A DNA stretch of 64,000 bases from Spirosoma oryzae (lineage in GTDB: Bacteria; Bacteroidota; Bacteroidia; Cytophagales; Spirosomataceae). The stretch covers positions 1-64,000 of the forward strand of contig NZ_PVTE01000026.1 in the NCBI RefSeq assembly GCF_003002825.1, given 5' to 3'. The notes beneath the pieces were generated by a model. That model was given only the letters and a program-made list of their open reading frames with translations, searched no databases and had not been told where the DNA came from. Every line of letters starts with the position of its first letter. Position 1 is the stretch's first letter. Shown piece after piece: positions 33,433 to 41,355 of this stretch. Made by a program: the position numbers and the translations under genes.

Positions 33433-33455
33433 ATAGGTAAGATTCAGTATCTTTA
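33425..33455 (+). promoter_or_regulatory. Probable ssb promoter
   Basis: TTG (33425-33427), 20 bases, TATCTTTA (33448-33455), one base off the -7 consensus. The -33 element overlaps the last codons of mutY. The implied transcript starts about 40-45 bases before the ssb ATG. Confidence 0.55.
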
Positions 33456-33504
33456 TCTGTTCTAATCCACCTTATTTTTACAACACAACAAGCGAAAACA
33501 GCAT

Positions 33505-34041
33505 ATGGCAAGCTTGAATAAAATGACCATTATCGGCAACCTGGGGGCCGATCCTGAAGTACGTTATCTCGACGGTGGAGCCGTGGTTGCCACGTTCAAC
33601 GTCGCTACAACGGAAAAATATACTAACCGCAACGGCGAAAAGGTCGAACAGACCGAATGGTTCCGCGTTGAACTCTGGAACGAACAGGCCAAGGTTGCCG
33701 AGAAGTACTTGAAGAAAGGTAATTCCGTCTACGTGGAAGGCCGCCTGCGGACGGAACTTTGGACCGATAAAGAAGGTAAAGAACGGACTTCGCTGCGCGT
33801 ACGGGCTAACACCATGCAACTGCTGGGTAGCCCCAACAGCGATGGTGGTGCCGATAATCAGTACGAAGCGTCCCGGCAACAGGCCGCTTCGGCACCGCAG
33901 CAAGCAGCACCCCGTCAGCAGGCGGCACCGGCCCCCCAGCAGTCGGCTCCGCGTCCGCAGGCACCCGTGCAGCAAACGCGTCCGCAGCGGCAGCCTGAAC
34001 CCGCGCCCTTCGACGGTGGCGATGACGACTTACCGTTCTAA
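33505..34041 (+). CDS. ssb: Single-stranded DNA-binding protein
   Basis: 178 residues. The N-terminal OB fold (about 1-110) begins MASLNKMTIIGNLGADPEVR and has QTEWFRVELWNEQAKVAEKY. A long Gln/Ala/Pro-rich linker follows, and the C-terminus is the acidic tip DGGDDDLPF that binds partner proteins such as RecQ and PriA. It coats single-stranded DNA during replication and repair. It lies between mutY and gldE, the conserved Bacteroidota arrangement, with its own promoter. Confidence 0.97.
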   Translation: MASLNKMTIIGNLGADPEVRYLDGGAVVATFNVATTEKYTNRNGEKVEQTEWFRVELWNEQAKVAEKYLKKGNSVYVEGRLRTELWTDKEGKERTSLRVRANTMQLLGSPNSDGGADNQYEASRQQAASAPQQAAPRQQAAPAPQQSAPRPQAPVQQTRPQRQPEPAPFDGGDDDLPF

Positions 34042-34072
34042 GCCCCGCATTGCTTACTAAGATTCACAATAC

Positions 34073-35410
34073 ATGGACCCTGGTGATCCGCTTTCTCGAC
34101 AGGTGCTCTCAGCCGATTTAGGCTGGGGCACCTATCTTACGTTATTTGGCCCGTATCTGGCGCTTGTTCTGCTGCTGATTACGCTGGCTGGTCTGGTTTC
34201 CGCTTCTGAAGCCGCCTTTTTCTCGCTTTCACCCGACGACCGGAGTCGCTGCCGGCAAAGCGGTGAGCCGGGCTACCAGCAAATTGCCACCTTGTTGGAG
34301 CGGCCGAAACGGCTGCTGGCATCGCTGGTTATCTTCAATAACATCGTCAACTTCGCCATTGTCGTTATCATCAGTTTCCTGACCTGGGAATACATGCACG
34401 ACACGAATCAGTCGAACTGGTTGCTGGTTGGCGTAACCACACTGACGACATTGGCTATCGTGCTTTTCGGCGAGATCGTTCCGAAAGTGTATGCCAGCCA
34501 GAACAACCTGCGGGTTGCCCGCCGGACGGCTACACTAGCCTCAATCGGGTTAACCATTTTCCGGCCCTTGGCGGTATTACTGGTGAATCTGAGTAATCAG
34601 GTTGACAAGCGTATCGAACGACGGGGGTACAAACTATCGGTGGAGGAGTTAAGTCAGGCCGTAGAGCTGACTGGGTCCGAAGCGACCACCGAAGAAAAAG
34701 AGATTCTGAAAGGGATCGTCAATTTTAGCAACCTGACTGCCCGGCAGGTGATGCGCTCCCGGCTCGATATTTCCGCTGTCTGCGATGATCTTACATTTTC
34801 GGAACTGATCGAGCAGATCAATGCATCGGGCTATTCACGGGTGCCGGTATATGGCGAGTCGCTCGATACGGTCGAAGGTATCGTCTACATAAAAGACTTG
34901 CTGCCGCACATTCACGCCGATGACTCATTCAACTGGCAGTCGCTGATGCGGCCGGTATTCTTTATTCCTGAAAACAAGAAGGTCGACGATCTACTACAGG
35001 ACTTTCAGAAGAAGCGGGTACACATGGCCATCGTCGTTGACGAATACGGCGGTACGCGCGGGCTGGTGACGCTCGAAGACATTATCGAAGAAATCTTTGG
35101 GGATATCAACGACGAATTCGACGATGAAACGCCGGAAGGCTATCAGCGTGAGGACGAGCGGACGGTAGTATTCGAAGGAAAGACTCCGCTCACGGACGTG
35201 TGCCGGGTGTTGAATGTCGACGCGACTACCTTTGAAACGATTCAGGGCGACAGCGAGTCGCTGGGTGGTTTGCTGCTCGAACTGTTTGGGCGACTACCCA
35301 CTACGGGTGATGAATCAGAATACGCCGGGTTTAATTTTACCGTAACAGACGCGGATGATAAGCGAATCAACGCGGTTCGGGTCACGAAGCTGGACAAATC
35401 TCCGGCTTAA
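34073..35410 (+). CDS. gldE: GldE-type gliding-motility-associated membrane protein (DUF21-CBS-CorC_HlyC)
   Basis: 445 residues. The N-terminal DUF21/CNNM region has four hydrophobic helices (for example YLALVLLLITLAGLVSASEA, then FNNIVNFAIVVIISFLTW, shortened). A CBS pair follows (about 210-330: ARQVMRSRLDISAVCDD, IVYIKDLLPHIHAD, HMAIVVDEYGGTRGLVTLED) and a CorC_HlyC transporter-associated domain closes the protein. GldE was found with gliding mutants of Flavobacterium; family members resemble magnesium/cobalt efflux-type proteins. The ssb-gldE link supports the name. gldD, often next, is not here: a terminator and a reverse-strand gene follow. Confidence 0.88.
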   Translation: MDPGDPLSRQVLSADLGWGTYLTLFGPYLALVLLLITLAGLVSASEAAFFSLSPDDRSRCRQSGEPGYQQIATLLERPKRLLASLVIFNNIVNFAIVVIISFLTWEYMHDTNQSNWLLVGVTTLTTLAIVLFGEIVPKVYASQNNLRVARRTATLASIGLTIFRPLAVLLVNLSNQVDKRIERRGYKLSVEELSQAVELTGSEATTEEKEILKGIVNFSNLTARQVMRSRLDISAVCDDLTFSELIEQINASGYSRVPVYGESLDTVEGIVYIKDLLPHIHADDSFNWQSLMRPVFFIPENKKVDDLLQDFQKKRVHMAIVVDEYGGTRGLVTLEDIIEEIFGDINDEFDDETPEGYQREDERTVVFEGKTPLTDVCRVLNVDATTFETIQGDSESLGGLLLELFGRLPTTGDESEYAGFNFTVTDADDKRINAVRVTKLDKSPA

Positions 35411-35492
35411 TTTCGTCGCTGCGGTGTCAATTCTAGAAGCCTGAACGGTTCTGCTCTGTATAGACAAGTTCAGAGTCAAAACATTGACTGTC

Positions 35493-35544
35493 AAAGAAAG
35501 GGAGGTGAAATGATGCGACAAGCTGACTTTTACCTCCTTTTCTT
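35493..35544 (+). terminator. Hairpin terminator after gldE
   Basis: AAAGAAAGGGAGGTGAAA (from 35493) pairs with TTTTACCTCCTTTTCTT (to 35544) with two G-T pairs, followed by a T-rich stretch. The 35411-35613 gap holds nothing else that I can support. Confidence 0.6.
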
Positions 35545-35613
35545 GTTTGTCTTCATTAGTCTGCGTCTTCGCAGGTTCAGCCATCTTTCTTCTTTGTCTA
35601 ATTTCCTTCTTCG

Positions 35614-36711
35614 CTATAGCCACAAACCTTTTCCCGCAATGTAATCGTCGCGGAGCTGCTTTATGTCATTCATTGTGTACGTCAGCAGTTTCTGATCCTG
35701 TAACTGCTTCAGCCGCTTACGCTCTGTGCCGGTGAAATGGCCGTCGATAAGCATGCTGAATAGCAACAACCGCTCGACACTGCGTTGCATAGCAACTGGT
35801 AACGCTGCCATTTTGGGCATAAAATCGTCGGGAGCGTGGGGGAGGACGGCAGCACTGACACGATCCGTCAGGGTTTCAGCCAATAGCAGGTGAACGTATA
35901 TGTGCAGGCTGGATAGAATACCGGCAAAGTTGAGTGCATCGGTCACGATCTCCTGAAATTGCTCATCGGTATGCCATTCTTCGCGTAACTCATTGACGAA
36001 ACTACGGATGGTCAGCGGAGCAAGAATACGAATCCGCAGTTCGAACTGTACGCGCCAGGCACGGTACACGAGCCATCCCGTGTACAGGATTAGCCCAATC
36101 CCGACTGCAATCGACGGCGATAAATAGGCCGATAGCCATTGACTAACGAGGGTACTGACAATGAAGCCGATTACGGTACTGACTGCGAAGTAAATCAGAA
36201 GCCCCGACCGCGACCAGGCCATGTACGCTCTGATTCCCACGCCAAGTCGAAATGGTTGCCGCTTTGAACGGGCCATCCGGAACATCGTCTCAGTATGGTA
36301 TTCGTAACGGAGATCATGCAGGCGCGGAAACTGACAAATCTGCGCAATTGCTTTAGCTCCCAATCGATTCACTGCCGTAGTCAAATACACCGCCAGATAA
36401 AGCAGCAACAGTGCGTACAGGATTGTAATCAGTGGTAGCGTAACGGTCGAGTTAGCAAAGGCTACGTCGGTCTTCGCGAAAAAGTCGGGCCAGGACAAAC
36501 GGGAGAACTGAAACAGGAGTACGGTCAGCGCGCTGATGAATCCCGTTGTGAAGAGTGTTGCGTAGACAACGCGTTGGGTAAGGAAAATCTCAACGTCGCT
36601 CATCACGTAAGGCTCATCGGTCGGATGACTTGCATCGAGTGCCCGGCGCAGATAGCGCATGGTCAGATGATCCAATAGTCCGGTAGAGTCTTGCGGAGGC
36701 CGTGTAGACAT
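35614..36711 (-). CDS. Multi-pass membrane protein of unknown function
   Basis: 365 residues. Four clear transmembrane helices occur in two pairs (about 50-75, 93-117 and 170-225: YATLFTTGFISALTVLLFQF, LPLITILYALLLLYLAVYLT, LLIYFAVSTVIGFIVSTLV, IAVGIGLILYTGWLVYRA). The hydrophilic C-terminal half is mainly helical, ending in TGTERKRLKQLQDQKLLTYT. No family name can be given with confidence. It is alone on the minus strand, divergent from the DUF3500 gene. Confidence 0.85.
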   Translation of the reverse strand: MSTRPPQDSTGLLDHLTMRYLRRALDASHPTDEPYVMSDVEIFLTQRVVYATLFTTGFISALTVLLFQFSRLSWPDFFAKTDVAFANSTVTLPLITILYALLLLYLAVYLTTAVNRLGAKAIAQICQFPRLHDLRYEYHTETMFRMARSKRQPFRLGVGIRAYMAWSRSGLLIYFAVSTVIGFIVSTLVSQWLSAYLSPSIAVGIGLILYTGWLVYRAWRVQFELRIRILAPLTIRSFVNELREEWHTDEQFQEIVTDALNFAGILSSLHIYVHLLLAETLTDRVSAAVLPHAPDDFMPKMAALPVAMQRSVERLLLFSMLIDGHFTGTERKRLKQLQDQKLLTYTMNDIKQLRDDYIAGKGLWL

Positions 36712-36789
36712 GGTGGGTAGGCCAGAGATTTATTTTCTTTTAACTAGCAAACAGTGCTGGTTGTTGATTAAAAAGTGGGAGGGTTGCTT

Positions 36790-37893
36790 ATGCGTACGAC
36801 AGGGCTACTAGTTGTCTATGGTGTAGTGAACGCACTGATTTGTTGGGGTATACCAGCACAGGGCCAGTCGGTGACAAACGCTGCAAAAGCGGCTACCGAC
36901 CTGCGGGACGATATACAGACGCATGCGAAGACTTTTCTTCAGTCATTGACGGCGGAGCAGCGAAAGCAGGCCGTGTTTCGGTTTGACGACGAAGAGCGTT
37001 TCGACTGGCACTATATTCCCCGCGACCGAAAGGGGGTGCCCCTTCGCGCCATGAATGCTGCGCAGAAGCAGGCGGCATTGCAACTGCTGAAAAGTAGTCT
37101 GAGCCAGGAAGGATACGACAAAGCACGCGGTATCATGGCGTTGGAAAATGTGCTGCGTGTAATCGAAAATCGCCCGGCAAATGATACGTACCGCGACCCG
37201 GATCAATACGCTTTTTCAGTTTTCGGTGATCCTTCCGGCAAGGAGCCCTGGAGCTGGCGCGTCGATGGACATCATCTGGCGATGCAGTTTCTGATTGTAG
37301 CAGGGCCGAGCGGGGAAGGGCGCGTGCTGGCACAAACCCCTATCTTCTTTGGCAGCAATCCGGCGGTTGTGCGAATCGATGGCCCGGAGAAGGGAAAGCA
37401 GGTGCTAAAAGAAGAAACGATGCATGCCTTCGCATTGCTGGCGTCGCTCGACACGGCCCAGGTCAGGCGGGCCACGTTAGCTGCTGTGGCCTATCCGGAT
37501 ATCGTAACCGGCAACCGACGCAAACTGTCGCTCGACCGAATGGATGGTCTGCGTATGGGCGATATGACACCAACCCAACGAGCCTTGTTCACGGACTTGC
37601 TGAAGGTGTACATGGGACGTTATCGGGTTACGCTGGCGAAACAGCAGTTGGATAAGCTAACGAAAGCCGGACTTGACGAACTGCGCTTTGCCTGGGCGGG
37701 CGACCTGACCCCAACGGTCGGGGCCGGCAAAGGCTGGTACTACCGGATTCATGGCCCAACCATACTGATTGAATACGACAATACACAGACAAACGCCAAC
37801 CACATTCATACCGTCGTACGCGACCTGACAAACGATTTTGGCATGGACGCGCTGGAGGAACACTACCGTAATAGTCTGCATAGCAAGCCGTAA
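36790..37893 (+). CDS. DUF3500-family exported protein
   Basis: About 367 residues from ATG 36790 (a GTG at 36775 is in frame), with a signal peptide (LLVVYGVVNALICWGIPAQG). The DUF3500 features are EERFDWHYIPRDRKGVPLRA, ALENVLRVIE, and the conserved FGDPSGKEPWSWRVDGHHLA, followed by TPIFFGSNPA and, near the end, YYRIHGPTILIEYDNTQTNA and HIHTVVRD. The family is found across bacteria and fungi and its biochemical role is unknown; the many His/Trp/Asp residues suggest a metal or small-molecule site (inference). It is likely exported and is followed by the subtilase 76 bases later. Confidence 0.9.
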   Translation: MRTTGLLVVYGVVNALICWGIPAQGQSVTNAAKAATDLRDDIQTHAKTFLQSLTAEQRKQAVFRFDDEERFDWHYIPRDRKGVPLRAMNAAQKQAALQLLKSSLSQEGYDKARGIMALENVLRVIENRPANDTYRDPDQYAFSVFGDPSGKEPWSWRVDGHHLAMQFLIVAGPSGEGRVLAQTPIFFGSNPAVVRIDGPEKGKQVLKEETMHAFALLASLDTAQVRRATLAAVAYPDIVTGNRRKLSLDRMDGLRMGDMTPTQRALFTDLLKVYMGRYRVTLAKQQLDKLTKAGLDELRFAWAGDLTPTVGAGKGWYYRIHGPTILIEYDNTQTNANHIHTVVRDLTNDFGMDALEEHYRNSLHSKP

Positions 37894-37969
37894 GAAAGAT
37901 TTTAACCTTTTTTACGAGATTGTGAACAGGGAGTGGGCTTGTTTTACGCAAAAATTTCGTTCTCTGTGC

Positions 37970-39574
37970 ATGAAGAAAATCATCCTATGGGCGTCGGCCG
38001 GGCTGTGTATGGCGGCAACGGCATCGGCGCAGGAAACGCAGTGGTATCTGCGCGATAAAACAGACAGTACGGCGAGTATCAGTGTCGATCGGGCCTACCG
38101 CGAACTACTGGCCAATAGAAAACCTACCCCCGTGCTTGTCGCTGTCATCGACGGCGGTATCGATACGAGCCACGTCGATCTTAAAAGCGTGCTCTGGACA
38201 AATCCCCGCGAAATCCCCGGCAACGGCATCGACGATGATAAGAATGGCTACGTCGATGATATTCATGGCTGGAATTTTATCGGCGGTAAAGATGGGCGGA
38301 ACGTCAGCTACGAGACGGTAGAGATTACCCGGATTTACAACAAACTACGGTCGCAATACGAAGGCAAAGACCGGAAGACGTTGAAGCCCGCCCAGCAGAA
38401 AGAGTACGATCTGTACGTAAAAGCGAAGAATGAGGTTACCAAGAACCAGGCGCAGTACAAGTCGCAGTACGAAGGGATTCACGGCTTTTACACGCAGTAC
38501 GCGATGGCGGTCGACGCGATCAAACAGGCGTTGAACGTTCCTAAACTCGACACGGCAACGCTGGCTAAAGCACTTGATACGCTGTCGAATGCCGAGTTGC
38601 GCCGGCCGGTTGGCGGTATTCTACAGGTATTGCGTCAGCAGGGCGTTGCCGATGCTGAAGTAATGAAATCGGAGCTGGGTAAGTACGACGAGCAGCTGAA
38701 AACCCGTGCCGAATACAACTACAACCCCGATTTCGACAGCCGCAGTATTGTGGGCGACAACCCGGATGATGTCAATCAGCGGAATTACGGTAATGCCGAT
38801 ATTAACGGACCCGATCCCGATCACGGGACGCACGTAGCCGGTATTATCGGTGCCGACCGGACCAACAATCTGGGGGTAATGGGTATCGCTGACGCCGTAA
38901 AAATCATGGGTGTGCGGGCTGTTCCCAATGGCGACGAACGCGATAAGGATATAGCCAACGCGATCCGGTACGCCGTCGATAATGGGGCGCAGATCATTAA
39001 CATGAGTTTTGGCAAAGATTATTCGCCCCAGCGTAAGGCGGTGGAAGATGCCGAACGTTACGCGTACTCGAAGGGGGTGTTGCTGATTCACGCGGCTGGT
39101 AACGATGGAAAAGACATCGATACCGCGATGAACTATCCGGCTCCGCGCTTTGAAGATGGAACGGCGGTACCGAACGTAATTACGGTAGGAGCTAGTGCAG
39201 AACCCGTCAACAACGAACTGGTCGCCAGCTTTTCGAACTACGGTAAGCGCGACGTCGACGTGTTTGCACCGGGCAAAGAAATCTATTCGACCGTACCAGG
39301 CAGCAAATACGAGAACAACAACGGTACCAGCATGGCCTCGCCCGTTGTAGCCGGTGTTGCTGCCGTGCTCAAGTCGTACTTTCCCAAGCTGACCTATGCC
39401 GATATCAAGCGAATCATTCTGGCGTCGGCCACGCCGTACCATGTGAAAGTGCGTCGTCCGGAATCGAGCACGATGGTCGACTTTGCGACCCTGTCGAAAA
39501 CGGGTGGCGTTGTCAATCTGTACGAAGCGGTGAAGCTGGCACTGGCCGAGGAGAAGTCAAAATCCGGTAAGTAA
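37970..39574 (+). CDS. Exported subtilisin-like serine protease (S8)
   Basis: 534 residues from ATG 37970; the reading frame is open upstream, but this start gives the signal peptide MKKIILWASAGLCMAATASA. The catalytic triad is visible: Asp in VAVIDGGIDTSH, His in DHGTHVAGIIGA and Ser in NNGTSMASPVVAGVAA. Between Asp and His lies a helical insert of about 170 residues rich in Lys and Tyr, typical of Bacteroidota members. The oxyanion Asn is in HAAGNDGKD. Probably a periplasmic or secreted protease. A strong terminator follows. Confidence 0.95.
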   Translation: MKKIILWASAGLCMAATASAQETQWYLRDKTDSTASISVDRAYRELLANRKPTPVLVAVIDGGIDTSHVDLKSVLWTNPREIPGNGIDDDKNGYVDDIHGWNFIGGKDGRNVSYETVEITRIYNKLRSQYEGKDRKTLKPAQQKEYDLYVKAKNEVTKNQAQYKSQYEGIHGFYTQYAMAVDAIKQALNVPKLDTATLAKALDTLSNAELRRPVGGILQVLRQQGVADAEVMKSELGKYDEQLKTRAEYNYNPDFDSRSIVGDNPDDVNQRNYGNADINGPDPDHGTHVAGIIGADRTNNLGVMGIADAVKIMGVRAVPNGDERDKDIANAIRYAVDNGAQIINMSFGKDYSPQRKAVEDAERYAYSKGVLLIHAAGNDGKDIDTAMNYPAPRFEDGTAVPNVITVGASAEPVNNELVASFSNYGKRDVDVFAPGKEIYSTVPGSKYENNNGTSMASPVVAGVAAVLKSYFPKLTYADIKRIILASATPYHVKVRRPESSTMVDFATLSKTGGVVNLYEAVKLALAEEKSKSGK

Positions 39575-39593
39575 ACCGGAAGAAACCCATTTG

Positions 39594-39638
39594 TTGCCCC
39601 GACCGATTTATCAGTACTGGTGGTTTCGGTCGGGGCAA
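39594..39638. terminator. Terminator after the S8 protease gene
   Basis: Perfect 13-bp stem (39594-39606 and 39626-39638, TTGCCCCGACCGA and complement), followed by TTTTTTG. It also stands just after the end of the convergent gene at 39652. Confidence 0.88.
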
Positions 39639-39651
39639 TTTTTTGTCCCGG

Positions 39652-40947
39652 TTAGTCGGCGATTTTTACGGTCGGACCGCTTAAGCCAGCGTTGAAGCTA
39701 AGGATGGAAATCAGATTACCGTTGAATTCCGTGTTCAGCGAGAAATTGCGGCCCAACGCATATGCCAGCACAAAACGATCTGACAGGTGATACTCGAAAC
39801 CCATCGCCAGCCGGTAATCCTGATCGCTGCGCAGCAGCCGGTCAGTTTGGCCCGTCGGCAGGGAAGTCCGTTGCAGCGTCGTGTTCTGAAACCGATGAAT
39901 GTATTCGATCGACAGTGACAGCCGGCGCCAGTTTGCCGCCACCCGACTGCCAACGTCCCAGTTGCGCGTCGGGTCCGTAACGACCTGATTGCTCATGAAC
40001 CGCACCAACCCCAGTACTTCTAGATTGACATTGTTCCAGATCCAGCTGCCACCCGGCGTAGCCCAGATACCGTACTTGGCCAGCGTCGAATAATCAAAGT
40101 CGTTGGTTGGAAATTCGACCGACGAAGCAGCCGCGACGTCCATGCGGAAGCCTTTGCGGAAATAATAGTGTCGCTCTACTTTTTTGGCCAGTTCCGCCAG
40201 TTTATAGGTCTTGTCGTAGTCGCTCAGTTTCAGAATCATCTGCCCCAACAGTAGCTGACACTGGGCATTATTTTCGGGATAACGGCCCAGCAATACCGAT
40301 TCGACTACGTCGATTTGCAACTGGGTAAAATCGCGGATATACGCTTTGTCGGTAATACGATCGTTGATGACGATGCCGAATTCCTTATCCAGGTAAGCCC
40401 GGAGTGCGTTACCGTTGGCAAAGGTCTTGCCCCGACCGGCTTCCAGAATGTAGCGGGCTGGGGCAATGATAGCAATTCGACTCGTCAGGGCGGCCAGATC
40501 AGTATCGAAAGCCGTTGTCAGTTGACCGGGGAAAAGCGTTGCCCGCAGACCGAAGCCTACTTGCTGAATCGTCCGGGTCGAGTCGAACAGGCTAGCCCGG
40601 CGACCGGTAGCTACCGAAATCGAAAACGACTGTTTCAATGAGGCTCCCGTCGTCGGGTTCATCAGCTGCCGTACGCTGATGTCGCGTGGCTTAAACCAGT
40701 AGGGCGTAACCTCCAGCGCGTAATTAACGGGAATTTGCCAGGAGCTACCCGAACTGAAATTCGTCAGCAAGGCTGTTTCGAGCGCCTTGTAACTTTTCGG
40801 CCGGGCAATTTCTGCGGGCTGAACGCCGAGGATTGTCGTGGCGGGCGACGAAACCGCGTGTAGATCATCGACCCGCAGATCCTGCGCGTTGACCAGTAAG
40901 GGGAGGGCGACCAGTCCGGGCAGCCAGCGAAAGGAGGAGTGGCGCAT
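39652..40947 (-). CDS. Exported protein of unknown function, probably outer-membrane beta-rich
   Basis: 431 residues with a signal peptide (FRWLPGLVALPLLVNAQ). The C-terminal half has alternating beta strands with aromatic belts (WDVGSRVAANWRRLSLSIEY, RLAMGFEYHLSDRFVLAYAL, NLISILSFNAGLSGPTVKIA), as in outer-membrane barrels; the N-terminal half includes IPVNYALEVTPYWFKPRDIS. There is no recognised family. Its start is two bases after the stop of the 115-residue gene at 40950, so the two form an operon and may work together. Confidence 0.8.
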   Translation of the reverse strand: MRHSSFRWLPGLVALPLLVNAQDLRVDDLHAVSSPATTILGVQPAEIARPKSYKALETALLTNFSSGSSWQIPVNYALEVTPYWFKPRDISVRQLMNPTTGASLKQSFSISVATGRRASLFDSTRTIQQVGFGLRATLFPGQLTTAFDTDLAALTSRIAIIAPARYILEAGRGKTFANGNALRAYLDKEFGIVINDRITDKAYIRDFTQLQIDVVESVLLGRYPENNAQCQLLLGQMILKLSDYDKTYKLAELAKKVERHYYFRKGFRMDVAAASSVEFPTNDFDYSTLAKYGIWATPGGSWIWNNVNLEVLGLVRFMSNQVVTDPTRNWDVGSRVAANWRRLSLSIEYIHRFQNTTLQRTSLPTGQTDRLLRSDQDYRLAMGFEYHLSDRFVLAYALGRNFSLNTEFNGNLISILSFNAGLSGPTVKIAD

Positions 40948-40949
40948 GG

Positions 40950-41297
40950 TCAGACGAAGGAAAGGGTGATGCTGTAACTGACGGTACCGTTATCGGCATC
41001 GGCGTCGGCAGTGAACGGGGCGAACCGATGATCGTTGACCACAAACCAAAGGCTGGTGCGGTTCGTAAAGGGATTGGTATCCGTAACCAGCGTAACCGTC
41101 AGTAACGATTTACCCCGAAGCTCGGCCGGGTGGCCAAGTGCGTAGTTGACGATGTTGCCGTAGGCGTACCGGCCCGTAAAATCCTTGAAAACCGTGTAGT
41201 TAACGTCGCCATCGCCCCCACGTATGGTCAACAGGACCGGCTGAGTAGCGGGGTAACTTGATAAGTCTACGAGTAAGGAGCTAGTGAAGTCGCGCAT
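40950..41297 (-). CDS. Hypothetical protein (115 residues) in operon with the outer-membrane-like protein
   Basis: The sequence is beta-rich (VLLTIRGGDGDVNYTVFKDF, LRGKSLLTVTLVTDTNP, GTVSYSITLSFV) with no signal peptide or membrane helix. The alternation of hydrophobic and polar residues suggests a small beta-sandwich. No family is recognised. It is the first gene of a two-gene operon, with only two bases between its stop and the start of the next gene. Confidence 0.7.
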   Translation of the reverse strand: MRDFTSSLLVDLSSYPATQPVLLTIRGGDGDVNYTVFKDFTGRYAYGNIVNYALGHPAELRGKSLLTVTLVTDTNPFTNRTSLWFVVNDHRFAPFTADADADNGTVSYSITLSFV

Positions 41298-41355
41298 AAC
41301 CGTAAACCTACGAAAAGACTGTGTATCAGCAAGCTTACGTTCGTGAACGGCCCAC

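Noticed and set aside
35315-35623. Minus-strand ORF of 102 codons overlapping the gldE end
   Set aside because: It overlaps the end of gldE and the following terminator, and the protein is Lys/Glu/Thr-rich with no fold-like pattern.
38621-39442. 273-codon minus-strand ORF opposite the S8 protease
   Set aside because: It covers the region of the catalytic motifs of the protease on the other strand and has no features of its own.
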